A DNA stretch of 64,000 nucleotides from Sipunculus nudus (GCA_026874595.1 CM049310.1:77123056-77187055), one strand, 5' to 3'. Positions 1 to 12,725 are shown, counted from the first letter of the stretch. The notes: generated from the sequence alone by a model not told the origin. Numbers and translations: made by a program.

Positions 1-1325
1 CAGCAAGTCTCTCATAGATATCAAGGCAGCCACAGTTTTTACAATTTTCAGAAATTCCTATATAAAAAAATGCATCAAAAGTTTCAAAGTTTTAAGTAAA
101 TTGAAAATTTTTATTTCATCATTGCAGGTAAAACAAAATTTTAAGAAAGGTCGTTCATTTCATTTTTTATTTTGCAATACAACATTCTTTTTGAAAAATC
201 CTTCACTTTAATAAAATAATATGTTAATGAATATTCAAAAAGCAAACTTAATTAAATCATCAAATCATTTGTGATTGAAAAAAAAGTAAAATTCGATCCC
301 TTTATACTTAAAAAAATGAAAATGGAACACAAGTGATCAACTAATGTTGAGTTCTCACAAAAAGAGTTCACACACGTGCATGAGCAGGCGGATCCAACAG
401 GCAGTAATGCCTATAAATAAACAGGCATTCTATCAAAAAAAGTAAAATTTGGCTTATACTACCTGTTAACTATAAGGTCCAGTCTTATCCAGGCCGAGAT
501 CAGGAGAGAAGAGCTTTTGAGATAAAAGGAGAAATACAGGTTCTGAGTTTTGGGGCCAGTCATAATTATCAACATTTAAGAAAGTGGATTACTATTAGGC
601 TCTTTTCAGACCCACCCAAAAAGTTAATTTACAAAAGTTGATGATGGGATAATCGTCTTATTTCTAAGAGCATGCATATATAACAGACATATACATCGAT
701 ACTTACTGTATACATATAAAAACATAACAAAAATAATGCATTTATTTTCAAATAAAACACTATGATAGCTGTACAACTGCATGTGAAACATGCATTAGCG
801 TGCTTTTTGATAAATCCTGAAAAAAGGCTATTTTGGGAAGTATGTGGACTTCCTCAATTCCAATGAATAAGCTGAAATGTGGTAAGAATAGAAATTCAGA
901 TGAATTTCTTGAGTGTTTTCATGTTTCTCAGAGTTCTCCGATCACGCTTGGGAGAAAAACTTTCTTCTTTTTTTTTATTCAAGTGCATCTGACAAAGTCC
1001 TTGTTAAGTCTTTTTTTGCAGAACTGGGTTGGATTACTATTAAAAAAATCTGAATTGAGCGCAGATGAATGAGTCACTTTTCAATATTTAGCTTTGACCA
1101 ATCCAGCATAAAAGTTGATTATTTTTCGACTTTATTCAATTTTGATAATTATGATCGGTCCCTTACCATTCTACTCGTTTATAAATGAATTTTCACAGTT
1201 TTATTTGTACGAGATATGTGTTTATTTTACACTCGCCTTTGGTTAAAAAATTAGTTCTGAGTTAAAGCGTTAGTTATATCGAAAATGCACCATGTTCTGT
1301 ATTTCGTTCCCTCGTCTTCATATAA
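1..1325. other. AT-rich sequence without recognised features
   Basis: There are only short chance frames with poly-A and poly-T runs. No splice-bounded coding segment or repeat shared with the rest of the window was found. Confidence 0.5.
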
Positions 1326-1356
1326 GCAGGTCTCTTCCTCCGCGAGGAGACCTTGC
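1326..1356. repeat. Short hairpin with CGC loop
   Basis: Left arm GCAGGTCTCTTCCTC pairs with right arm GAGGAGACCTTGC around a three-base loop, with small mismatches. It sits in otherwise featureless AT-rich DNA and its function is unknown. Confidence 0.5.
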
Positions 1357-1409
1357 TTCAACGAGCCGCCTTGGCTACTATTACAAGATTTATTTTATAT
1401 AACATTTGA

Positions 1410-1665
1410 ACAAATCAAGTGACTAGCGTAAGCACCCTGTACGCAACCAGTAAAACAAGTTTTTGACATTTTTAGATCGATGGTCTTGCAGTTCCAGACA
1501 TGATGAACAATTTTATAATAATGAAAGCTTGTAAATCAAGCCAGTCTCCGGTGCACGTGTTCCTTATGATACGGCGTGTGAAATCCGTTTTGATTTATGA
1601 AAGTATCCTAACCGATTAAAGTGACTAACATTAACGTTATGCATTCATTAACATTATTATGTAGC
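1410..1665 (+). repeat. Duplicated segment, copy 1
   Basis: Shares ordered blocks with 2664-2905 in the same orientation, including AATCAAGTGACTAGC, AGTAAAACAAGTTTTTGA, GGTCTTGCAGTT and, towards the end, ACTAACATTAACGTTAT. The copies are moderately diverged and about 1.25 kb apart. No coding content is seen. Confidence 0.65.
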
Positions 1666-2663
1666 TTATCTTCATCAACCTCATACTACCAAGCATCTTG
1701 CTGCGCTTTCAAAGAACTTGAATCAGTGGGGCGTTCTAAGAAAGGGGGCCGTGATCTCAAAACAGGACATGCAGGCCGACATCATTTGTGATTATCAAAC
1801 CTGGTTTAAGAACTCTGGCACTAACGTCACGTTGTATATTCAGTCTTTTATAAACTCATCGCAGCATACCAACATTTATTGTAGATAGAAACAAAAGGTG
1901 GTGAAACCTCGTATTTTAGTTCACATGATTAAACCGACCACAATCACCGCACGTGATAAAATCAGCATGTCCCCCTAGGCTTCATTAGGTTTAGTTGGAT
2001 TCCACGCAACCAGTGGATAATATTTAATGAATATTTTAAGGTAATTTTCTGCCATCTCGAGTAGATAAGACCTATCATCTGTTTCTACTTATCTTAATTA
2101 TCAGTGATTTCCCAGGAGGCCTTTCGCTCACATTAAGTCACCGCCATCTGGATATTCGTTTACACCTCCAGTGATCAACCTCCTTACAGGGTCCTCATAT
2201 ACTTTGTATACACCACTAATTTTGCGTCCGCCAGGTGACAAAGTATCATGTTTAACACTTGACCGGTTATTTGCCTTAACTGTTTACAACTTTACTCTAA
2301 ATGTCAAGATTTAATATGGAATTTGATGAAAGTTAGTGGAAGTTTTGGTGACACACGAGGGTTGGAGGCACCATAATGGATCACCATAAATTATGCTTTA
2401 ATTTTAAGTATTGTACATAATTCTTATTGTCGGCTTTATTCTAGAGCTGACCTGTGACTGAGTTGATTAACTTTGACAAACAATTCCTTTGTAGCTTTTT
2501 ATATACGAATGATTGTCTTTAATTCATAGCGGAGGTTTAAACCTCTGACTACTATATTATTATCAGGTATTTTCTAACCATCCATGTCACCGCGTTACCT
2601 AGGCAACTTATTTTAACCAGATTGCAGTTACATAACACCTCATGGATAACCTTAATGTAACCA
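1666..2663. other. Spacer between duplicated copies, no gene seen
   Basis: AT-rich DNA with no recognisable exon, RNA gene or repeat family member. Confidence 0.45.
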
Positions 2664-2905
2664 ATCAAGTGACCAGCAGAAGCACCTTGTTCGCACCAAG
2701 TAAAACAAGTTGTTGATAATTTTAGATCAACGGTCTTGCAGTTGAAGCTTATGATTAAGAATTTGGTAAATCATTATTTCATAACGCTAGTAAATCAATC
2801 CAGTATCCGGCGCACATGTTCCTGGTATATAAAAATCTTTTGACTGCTGGAACTAATGGAGGTGTTCTCGATTCAAGTAACTAACGTTAACATTATATCT
2901 CTTTT
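2664..2905 (+). repeat. Duplicated segment, copy 2
   Basis: Counterpart of 1410-1665, with AATCAAGTGACCAGC, AGTAAAACAAGTTGTTGA, GGTCTTGCAGTT and ACTAACGTTAACATTAT in the same order. Its middle part differs by indels. Confidence 0.65.
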
Positions 2906-2957
2906 ACATGGATATTTTGTACAATAAAAGCAAGAACACTAACATTTCATTTTTAAT

Positions 2958-2972
2958 GGGGGGGGGGGGGGG
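2958..2972. repeat. Poly-G run of 15
   Basis: An uninterrupted G run. Similar runs occur at 4607-4620 (C), 5383-5395 (G) and inside the poly-G elements listed below. Confidence 0.9.
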
Positions 2973-5360
2973 TATTTACAGGCTTGTTTGTAAAGGATAG
3001 GGCGCGGCCAAGAAATACCACGGTAAAATTTACTCTGGATCCAGAGGGCAAATGCAATAGGGTTGTTCAGCATTGACGGAGGGATGCACTTTGTTGAATG
3101 ATGGTGCGATCGGTGTGGAAATTCTGTAGAAATCGAACGCATGCGCATGATCGTCAGTCGATGGGTTGAATTTCAATACCCCAATTCATACCCTAAAAAC
3201 AAACGGATATATAAAAACTTTCCGATTGTGCTTTAGTCACATTTCAGGGTTTTCATTAAATTTTTAAGAAACCTATTAACACTGCGACTGACTGCAGTAA
3301 TCATTCTTGCACTGTAACACAATTCAATATTTACAGCTCCTTTCTTTTATATAATGTTTTAAGGACGAGAGCCTTACAAATCCCGTCTAGAAAATGGAAA
3401 GCAAATATATTTTAGTGCGTCAGTATTATATATTTCATCTTTTTACTAAGAAAACGCTTGCTTTTTTTAATTTTCTGAGGAAACGACTGCTTTTAAATAT
3501 TCGAAATAAGCATTCGTGTCATTGCGCTGAGTATTATTTCTCCAAAAAGATAATTAAATGCGTGGGCAGAACTACCTAAAGACAAATTTGTAAACTTGCT
3601 GGGTTTTTAAACTCTTAACGCGGCTGTAGGAAATTGTTTCCGGTGTCCAATCTGGAAGAAGGTCAAAGTTCAACAACGCCAACTACAATTTTACATCTTA
3701 TGAATCAAAACTCCACGATTGAAGAAACTGCACGAAGATTTTTTTGTTTTGAGATTAATTATGAATCTGATGTACACGAGTATGAACAGCAGGTTTCCGT
3801 AGGTCGGACATCATCAGTTGAAATTTCAGGGAGACTGGCAATTTGATCTCCGTAATGAAGTGAGACCATCTGCCTCCCGTAATGGTTCGCCTGCGCTTAC
3901 AAAGACTGTAGCTTAATCAGACAGGACAGATTGCTTTACACCTTAAGTAAAGCAAAACGTCTACACAGAAAATTGGACTGGCGCTTTTTTTCATCAAAAT
4001 GGCCAGCGGGACATGCCGGAAGTTGCTTCAGCATAAATAAACAGGCTTTCCAACCATAATCTTGCTTCTATTGCCAAGGGATCTATTTTTTTATCGCTTA
4101 GTAGTAATTTATCAAAGCCGATGATGTGACGTGATTTACCGGGATGTTAATGAACACGTGATACACTGGTTATTCTGTATTAAATTGATCGGTGGTATTT
4201 TTTTTGTCAGCTGAATTCTGTATGCTCTAGCGGGGTATCCTGCTTTTAATGGATGGAAAAGCTTTGTAAATACCGCTCATTTGTTTGTAAATGAAACGCA
4301 AATGAAGCTTACACATTCGTGGTTTTTTACCAAAGTGTTTGGCGTGATATATGAAAGTTGATATTAAATTAAATGCTGGATCGCCTGATCTTTATTGAAT
4401 AATATAATTTTTATATAAGGTTTGGCAGTTACTCTAAATCTGTATTGCACTGTAAATATTAGGAGTGTGCAATATTATCGATATATTGGTTTCCTTCTTT
4501 ACATTCAGGATAAATACAGGAGGATCAAGAATCAATGGAAAGTATTATTGATTAAAAACACAGCCGTACAATGTAGTACACGACTGTGATTATGCACATC
4601 ATGTATCCCCCCCCCCCCCCTCCGTGCGAAGCCACAGTCATGAAAGCTCTTAATACCAAGTTACATGCATATATAAGGCAAAAAGAAAACATTAAATACA
4701 CTTTTTCCTGTGTGAAATAAACTTGCATATACTTTGAATTTGTCATTATATTTAATATGATAACATATGATAGCATATTTAATGTATTGTATATAATAGA
4801 AAATACACTTAAATCCTTAAGAAATACAAAGAAAATACCGCAACACGTATATATCGCAATACTTTACCAAATTTAGAAATATATTGCATTACGAAAATTG
4901 AAGGCAATACCCAGCCCCGGTGAATATAAGATATAAACTTTTCGATGGTTCCTTAATTGTCATCAGTATATGTTGAAGTTACAATAAATACTTGATTGAT
5001 GTGTTGCGCACCTGGTATATAAATAAATATATATTATCTATAAACCTATTGTTCTCATAATCAAAGCAAGGATACCTCATGAAAGCGACCTTGTTGTGTA
5101 TAAGACAGGTAACTGACAGTGTGACAGGCAACAGTGATATTATGGCTAAATGAAAGACAGCCGATGTTATAAATTCCATGTATGTCACGGTTTTCATGCA
5201 TATTACCATTGTTCTTATTATTTAATTTATATTAATGTATTGTCATGACCATTTTATCATTATCCATGATATTGATAATTTAACTGTGTTGGATCCTTCT
5301 TTAACACATTAAGGCTTTTTGTTACAACAGGCTACGATTATGGAAGTAAAGCTGCCCCCG
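2973..5360. other. Intergenic stretch, no gene recognised
   Basis: Contains short frames (for example 3394-3579 and 3634-3846) without codon bias, domains or splice support, and a C14 run at 4607-4620. I see nothing else. Confidence 0.45.
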
Positions 5361-5364
5361 ATTG

Positions 5365-5836
5365 CATAGGTGGATCCAAGATGGGGGGGGGGGGGCACAG
5401 GAAACACGTGCCTCCTTTAGCTTTCAAATTTGTTTTGTGCTGCCTTGCATACTGAATATACATCCAGACAAATAGTATTGCATCGATAAATGTCACAAGA
5501 CATCACTTTTATTTCCTTCCAGACCAGTTCTCCCCTAATATACCCGTTTCAGTCAATCTTTTGTTTAAGAAAACTCAAGCAGCCCAGTGGCTGGAAACGT
5601 GAAGTCAGCTCTTCGTCAGTGGACTGGTCAATAGACAAAATCCATTTTTACGTCAAGGTTGGCCCTATATGACCCGGCTAAACATATGGAATTATTTAGG
5701 ACACTATCAACTGAAAACAAGGCCTTGTTTTTTTTTCCTTTTTATAAAGATGCAGAGGGAAGGGAGGGTTTTGCCTTTCCCTGGCATTGTGCCCCCCCCC
5801 CCCATGGTAAAAATTCTGGATTCGCCACTGTATGGC
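5365..5836. repeat. Poly-G/GGATCC inverted-repeat element, long copy
   Basis: Begins GGTGGATCCAAGAT followed by a G13 run and ends with a C run, then CATGG and TCTGGATTCGCCACTG. The ends are imperfect inverted repeats related to those at 24267, 35928 and 41895. The interior between the G and C runs seems to be different sequence. Confidence 0.5.
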
Positions 5837-6879
5837 ATCAGGTTTATTCTGCCGTTCATGCATTTTATTTGTGATGCATTAGGAAGGGGAATCTAGAACC
5901 TCCTATATGAATATAAGGACGCATATAACCCGTAAACATGGAAACACAGTCACACATTACATATTGGACTTGGTCTAACGATTATTTGCAAGTCCTTTTT
6001 TCCCAATAAAGTCAATCATAATTCGTAATATTACAGTCATAGGACACAATCAAACGGTTCCCATGGCAACCCAATGTCATTCCCCGCACAGATATTGAAA
6101 GAAAACACCAGGTAATATAGTTTCTAATTTGTCTTGCTTGCTTCCCCGGGAATTTTCCCCATAGATGATTAGCTTGCGTTTTGCCTCTTTATTCATTATG
6201 CATATTGGATATCATAAAATCTAAACTGCCATTGATTGGACGGGTAGCACCACTGTTTCATACGGATTGAAGGCCTACTATGAAATATTGCCATGGTATC
6301 TTCTTTTTCCTTTTAGTTATGAACTTTATGTAATGAAACCTCGTCGTAGGGCAGAACAGTGTCCTGTTCTCCGTCTGCATCGGAGTAAAACGAGCATATT
6401 TATGGTAGTGGTGGATGGCAACCTTTTTTTTGGCATAGATACTTGATATGAATGTTGCAAGGGGCAACGAGTCTGTAATTCAGTCAGATTTCTATTTTTG
6501 TTTGTTCACGTTCTATTGAGATTTCTTAATAACATTACCATAACGAAACGATTTAAGGTTAGTGACAGACAGACACCACCCGTCTGGTAAGTACACCTGT
6601 ATATTTTACCATTTTCTTTACGTCAGAAAATTTTTCACTCTCCGCCATGGGTCACTCTATATTCAGAACTTCTTCCAGTTAGGAATTATGGGAAGGCTGG
6701 GACTACTCGTCTTACCTGCTAAACCTTAAAGTCAAAAATTTTTCACAATACAAACATAGAACGGATTGCACATACGAATGCTAACGAAGTGTTTCTGAAT
6801 GAAAATTTTAATTACTAGCATTATAACATTTATGTGCATTATAATTTGCCTTGAAATTATTCCAGTCCAACGTACTGTT
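5837..6879. other. Intergenic stretch, no gene recognised
   Basis: A strong splice-donor-like CTG/GTAAGTA occurs near 6585-6592, but no convincing coding exon precedes it. Nothing else was recognised. Confidence 0.4.
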
Positions 6880-7060
6880 ATCCCCTATATATATTCTCTT
6901 CTCTACGTGCACATTTACGCCGTTGGTATACTCAAAAGCCCGAGTGCATTGTGGGGAAATGTTTATTACCGTCAAATTCTGAACAGCAGAGTTTGATCTC
7001 GCGAGAACGATTTGCCGCAGCGTGACCACTTTTGTCCATTAGCTCAAGTGGCATTAGTAT
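6880..7060 (-). repeat. Dispersed repeat with promoter-like motifs, copy 1
   Basis: The minus strand shares GGTCACGCTG, AACTCTGCTGTT, CCCCACAATGCAC, CGGGCTT and AGAGAATAT with the plus strand at 12555-12725, in the same order. It contains a perfect TCTCGCGAGA at 6997-7006. No coding content is apparent. Confidence 0.6.
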
Positions 7061-7078
7061 CCACAAAAAAAGAACATG

Positions 7079-7391
7079 TATTGGACCAAAAATAAAAATA
7101 AAAGGTTTGGTTCTCAGGCACCACCCGCGTCAATTTTAACCCCCGCATAAAAATATTTATTTTGGTTTTCATCTTTCAAGAAGATAAAATAATACAATTT
7201 TGATAAAATTTCCTTTTTTTATGTAGTGTTCACCTTTAAAGCAAAAAAAAAATTGTTATTATCATGCTTTTTCTTGATCTTATAACATTTTCATCGAAAC
7301 ATACAGAAAAAGGTTAAAAAACAAATATCGCCCGCCCGCACTGGTTTCTGAAAAAAAAGTGCCTGAGAACCACATCTTTTTTTTGGCCTTA
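7079..7391. mobile_element. MITE-like element, GGTTCTCAGGCAC family, copy 1
   Basis: The ends are inverted repeats: AAAGGTTTGGTTCTCAGGCAC at the left and GTGCCTGAGAACCACATC at the right, with outer AAAGGCCAAAAA-type tails. About 310 bp, no coding frame. A second copy in the opposite orientation lies at 58202-58469. Internal AT-rich sequence is shared (ATCTTTCAAGAAGATAAAAT and its complement). Confidence 0.72.
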
Positions 7392-7439
7392 TCTGATTTT
7401 TTTTTCATGTTTGCATTCATTTTGTTTTCACCTTATATG

Positions 7440-7780
7440 CTGTAGAACATGTTATTTTTGCAAAACTCAAATTGCGCGAATTGGCTTGGTCCTACCTTTC
7501 GCGAGCACGTAATTTTCGCTGATTGCTTGTGGTAGCATTTATCAAATACACACACAAAGAAATAAATACATTGATATAGAAAATATACGTAAACAAAAGC
7601 CAAGCTTGGTTATGGGTGATTGCGCAGGTCAGAAATGTATTTCATGCACTGGGCATGCTAACTTCCGTGAGTATAACTGAGCATGGCATGTAATTATTGC
7701 AAGCATTTGATTTTCGCGAATCAAGGTTACCTCAGAACTTCTCGAAAATTACATACTCGCGAAAATTTCCAGTTCTACAG
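7440..7780. mobile_element. CGCGA-rich MITE with CTGTAGAAC ends
   Basis: CTGTAGAAC at the left and GTTCTACAG at the right form exact terminal inverted repeats around 341 bp containing several TTCGCGA blocks near each end. The interior is non-coding. It is related in style to elements at 17489 and 62610 but its termini differ. Confidence 0.6.
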
Positions 7781-8293
7781 TATATTCTTTTTTCTCGTTT
7801 TCAGTATCGGAGGCAACGCAATGTAAAGGTAACAGAATTCCAGTTAAACAACTGGGTAGGTTGCCCTGAGATGTAGTAGATTTTACGGCAATAATTATAT
7901 TCTCAAACATTTGCACTACGACACACTGATAGGCCAAATATCCAATTCTGTGAGAACACAAGTCTTGTTATTCTTTGACAAACAGTGGAACTCTCAGTAA
8001 CGGCTGGCTTCCATAAACTGTAGCGCAGTGCATGTCGGGTAATACACCCTGGCATGCCAGACGATGAATCTTCTCTCTGTCGGCGACAAACTTTTCCCCG
8101 AAACCACAGTTTTAGTAATATAATTATATGAAACGTATGCGTTCTGAAAACCAGAAACTCCCATAATCACCCTCCCCTACGGTGACCATAAACTGTACTT
8201 TCTATAAAGTTGTAACAGGCCACCAGTCTTAGGTAGAGAGCCAAACGTACGTCGTGTTACTTTCGTTGAGATTAACAATACAATGAATAATAG

Positions 8294-8550
8294 CCTCCGC
8301 CAGGACGTGTGTTTGTGTGTGTTGGTGTGTGTGTTTGTGTTCACAACATATCTCACGCTGTCAAGAATCGCAGTGGGAATCTCATGAAATTTTCAGGTCG
8401 TTTCCGGAATCGACGAATCGATTAGATTTTGATGTTGATCCGGCACATCACCCGAATCGAGGAACGTCATCAAGGAATATTCACAAATTAACAGTCACTT
8501 ATGCACTGAATGAACCTGGAAATATGGGACGAAAAAATGAATGGCGGAGG
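8294..8550 (+). mobile_element. GT-rich non-autonomous element, CCTCCGCCA ends, copy 1
   Basis: Terminal inverted CCTCCGCCA / TGGCGGAGG flank a (GT)n-rich left part, then TTCACAACAT, GGAATCTCATGAAATTTTCA, a central AATCGATTAGA block and TGATCCGGCAC. Copies occur at 22167-22456 and, truncated, at 37210-37380 and 53125-53220. No protein is encoded; the open frame here is incidental. Confidence 0.65.
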
Positions 8551-8599
8551 CTTGCGCTCCTTGGAATACAAATGTCTAGTTCTTAGTTTAACTTTTGGT

Positions 8600-9610
8600 A
8601 CAATGTTTTGTCTCAAACACAGGCCTAATCAGTTAATAGTCTTCTTCGCAAACACTTCACTAAACGCTCACTGAAAACTTTTTCTATAAATACAATTTGT
8701 ATTACAACTGCGATCCATGTTTGAAATATATCTGAACTAGAGCTGTAGTCTGCTCCTACATGGCTACCTCCGCAATGGTCCCAATACTATTTATATATGC
8801 TGTGTACACAGCTAGGCCGACACAGGAAATATTTGTCACGGATCAACAACTCATCACATGTCACCTATAGAACGAAGCTTTGCCCTAATTCCAATGAATT
8901 GCTCTGGTTCTTAGCTAGGACAAAGATATATCAATTTCTGTCAAGTTTATAATTCTTTGAATGAACTGATAGTTATTGTCAAAGTTAGGATTCAAAACGA
9001 TACAGGCATTTACTAGAACCTCATATATGTCTTAACCTTTAACGTTAGCTGCTAACACCAATTCATTACAGCGTTAACCGTCAACAGAATAATAATTTTG
9101 ACAATGAAATTCTCGTTAGCAAATATAAGTATAGGGTTTCCAGTTCCTATTCAACGTGTAAACCTCGTGTCTCATTTTGAAAACAGCCATATTTGGCCGC
9201 AATGAAGTAATCTTATCTATTGATAGAGCCCTGAAGCGAAGCAGCGTGTTCTCCGTAACTTCAAAGTGATCATGTCCAACAAACTGACAAGTCATTCAGG
9301 TAATTATGTAACTCCGATTCTCATGGGGGCAATTTGAAAAAAATATATTAATTAAAACAAGAAATGACTAGAAATTGATCTGCATATATAATAGGTATTG
9401 CCAAAAGACCTCGAATGAGAATGAAGACGACTGATGACTTAAAGAAGTAATGTCATACCGTTATACATTACAAATTACAGATGAAAGTGCATTTGCCAGA
9501 GTATTCAAAAAGGGGTGCTTATTTAATTATTCTTTGCAGGATTCAGACTTTGATATTATGAAATATTGTGTTAAAATATGTCAAGCTCATTATACCGCAT
9601 AGTAATGATA

Positions 9611-9660
<50 letters not shown>

Positions 9661-10340
9661 TTCAGCGGGGTTCTTTCTTTTGTTTGTCTATCAACAACCT
9701 TACGTCAAAGTCATGAACGGATTTTGGCGCAATTTTCTGAACTGTAAGGCTAACATCCACGAAACAATAAATTAATCTGGGATTTCGTTAGGCCATGCAT
9801 GGAGGCATATTCTAGGACATCATAATATGTTTTATTTTAAAGGATTCCATACCATGGTGAGACCGTGACACATAATTCTATGTAGCGCACAGCAAAGATT
9901 GTTTATAGGATAATTGCGAATGTATATGTGCAGTCTCAGACTATATCTCTGATGCTGAGAGTATTATCATATTAAAACATTCAAAACAGGAAAAAACAAT
10001 ATTGCTTCCACATAGAAATCTTTTTTTAAATTTGATCAAAGATGATCTGAATCACATCAGGAATAATAAATATGAATAATTTTATATTAAGCGCAAGTTC
10101 TTTGAAGCACTTAGCAAAATTATAATGTCCAGTGAAACGTGGCCTTCTAAAATGAACTCGAATCCGTTTGAAAATACGCTCAATCCAAAGCCTGGCACAC
10201 TGGAATCAACAACAGCATTCAGTCATTCAAAGCTTGACTGAAGTGTTTTGATTTGTTTTTTTTTTCAGCGTCAGAGCAACAGTCATCATCCCAGGGACCA
10301 TGGCATCGGATTATGATTTATCACCGAAATTTCCTGTTAG
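8600..10340. other. Intergenic stretch with a (TA)n tract
   Basis: A (TA)n microsatellite of about 43 bases lies at 9615-9657. No exon, RNA gene or repeat family member was recognised in the remainder. Confidence 0.5.
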
Positions 10341-10346
10341 GAGGAG

Positions 10347-10890
10347 CGGTGTAGCGATTTATTATTATCCCCGGTTAAGGTTGACGGGGGTAACTTCAAT
10401 TCGATCTCAGGCTACTGGGGTTACTTGAAATCGACTTCAGAATAACCCCCCCCCCCCCCCCCACCTCGGGTAACTTGAAATGGATTTCAGAATACTTCTA
10501 CACCATTTCATATAATCACCTGAAAACATTTTACTTAGACTTATTATATAATTTCTTTATTCTTGAATCGTCCAATTTGGTTGAATTTTTTAAATCTTTG
10601 TATGTAATGTTTTGATGAAGTGTGTGAGCTAATAAAAGTATAATTTACAATATAATTAACTTTATTTTGAGACATCTTTTTTCTTACGTTGATTCCAGCT
10701 TATAAATTTCGTATCCTTCACAAGTTGTATTGAATCAATATACTAAGATTTAGAAGAATGAGAATTTATCACTAATCTAAATCAGCGAAAGGGTAATCTG
10801 AACAATGCGGGTGTATCGTGAAATAAAGTCCATGCTACCCCCCGGCCGGGGGGGGGGGGTCTGAAAATGGGGAAGCCTGAAGCTACACCG
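10347..10890. repeat. Possible inverted-repeat element with three internal direct repeats
   Basis: CGGTGTAGC at the left matches GCTACACCG at the right as a short terminal inverted repeat. Inside, a block like GGGTAACTTGAAATCGACTT recurs three times between 10386 and 10495, the last two separated by a C17 run. A perfect CCCCCCGGCCGGGGGG palindrome is at 10838-10853. The element boundaries are tentative. Confidence 0.4.
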
Positions 10891-11693
10891 GACTTGTAAC
10901 ATAAGGTCACGTGACAATGCTTTTGACCAATATATTCTGACGAATTTATTTTTCCCTTATGTTTGTTTAGATCAGCGTTGGCTGGTTGTTGATATAAGCT
11001 AATCGATTATTCCAATCATGCCATGCTATATTCCCGCGTTACGTGGGCCGCTTACGATTTCCTCACCCCGTTAAGAGGGCTCTGATTCAGCTGTTTGTCA
11101 ATTTATCAAGCCTGCACAGATTAACGCTAGTATTCTTCCTCATTTGCTCCTCTTAAATTGGACGGAAAAATAAATTACTATGATGTTCATTCGAGTTAAG
11201 TCCCTTGCCTCAGCTCTCTGAACTGGACCGCATAGCTCCCATATTTGACAGCAAATCCGAAGCTTCATGCCGCTCACCTCATTCAAGAAAATAGGACCAT
11301 TTGAAAACTTGGCTTCAGTTATTTATTTTATTTATTCTGCACGAAACAGAGTCGTTAATACGTAACAGGCGGCAATTTGCCTGTAGATCAATTCACACTA
11401 GGCCATTGCAAAACCCTACAGCTTGTGTGAATGGACTTAAATGGGAAGCGTATATTCTGTGCCTCTTCAAAATGTCACAGTAATTTAATATATACTCTCC
11501 CGACGAACATTCTTACTTTGCCAGCAACAGTTCATGGTGAATAAGTATATTTTGTCTCCTTGGTGGGAATACAAATTTCAGCAGTTGCATCCAGTAACTG
11601 TTTATTTATTACGGCAAAGTTTAAACCTTATCTTTTCACAGCCAATTACGCACTTTAACAACATGTTCATAGAAAATAATCAGATGTGTTTTG

Positions 11694-11695
<2 letters not shown>

Positions 11696-11746
<51 letters not shown>
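11696..11746. repeat. (TA)n microsatellite
   Basis: About 51 bases of uninterrupted TA. The apparent coding frame across it is an artefact of the repeat. Confidence 0.95.
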
Positions 11747-11747
<1 letters not shown>

Positions 11748-12554
11748 TTAAAATAATTTGTTGAGTACTCGGAAAGTGTGATGCGTTATACATTTTAATA
11801 TTTCTTCCTACAATACATCATTTTAGGTATAGAGGGAATATGGAAATATCTCTACAGACATATAAAAATAAGCTTTGTGGCGCAAGATAGATAATTTAAT
11901 AAAAATATAATAGTTTATAATAAATAGATAAGTTTATAAAATATATTTATATATTTCTAATTAGAATTTCCTGTGTTGTACGGTGCAATGCATCAGTAAC
12001 ACGGGTTAATTTTATGAGAAGCAAAGATAACACTGTCCCGAATATTTATCAATGGGCGACCTCTACATAGGTAAAAAATAGCCCTGTGTAACGCCGGTAT
12101 ATTATTCTGTGAATAAAAAAAAATATCATGGGGATCGAGGTTATAAAGAATACCTAAAAAACTCTCCTTGGGTGTTATCTTAACCCTCTACTTAAATTAA
12201 AATCCGTTCATAATCTTTTTGCGCAAACAACCGAGAAAAAAACATAATACCATCGATTTATAATTAACAACGGCAAGCCAACCAAACCACCAGGGGGATA
12301 TATGATGCCCTCCTTACTTCAATTATATTATAACACATTTTATACTTTTAAATGTATTCATATGATCTGTGCACCAGAATTAATATCCAATACTCTTTTG
12401 AAAGAACACTTTCGATGCCTTTATACTGCCTGCGGTATAGCCTTAATTCCGACATGCTATTTGCGACGTCCGGATTTTAGTGTGAACCCAAGATGGCAGC
12501 CCCCGAGAGTAATTTTGATGTTTTTGCGAAGTCAGGGTTTGTTAAGGGCACGGA
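11747..12554. other. AT-rich stretch, nothing recognised
   Basis: A 115-codon open frame runs through 12302-12649 but its right part overlaps the dispersed repeat at 12555. It has no domain and lacks splice support. Confidence 0.4.
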
Positions 12555-12725
12555 ATAAAGCAAGAAAGTACCTCCAGGTCACGCTGAGCAGACTCAGACT
12601 CACAAGAGTACGACTCTGCTGTTTAGGGATTGTTGAAGTCAAAATCTGACCCCACAATGCACCGGGGCTTCTAAATACACCAGCGGGGTAGGTATAATTG
12701 TGGAAAAGAGGATATGTAGTCCGAT
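12555..12725 (+). repeat. Dispersed repeat with promoter-like motifs, copy 2
   Basis: Matches the minus strand of 6880-7060: GGTCACGCTG, ACTCTGCTGTT, CCCCACAATGCAC, CGGGGCTT, AGAGGATATGTAG. The TCTCGCGAGA seen in copy 1 is degraded here. Confidence 0.6.

Noticed and set aside
12302-12649. 115-codon plus frame
   Set aside because: Its right part is the dispersed repeat shared with 6880-7060; no domain.
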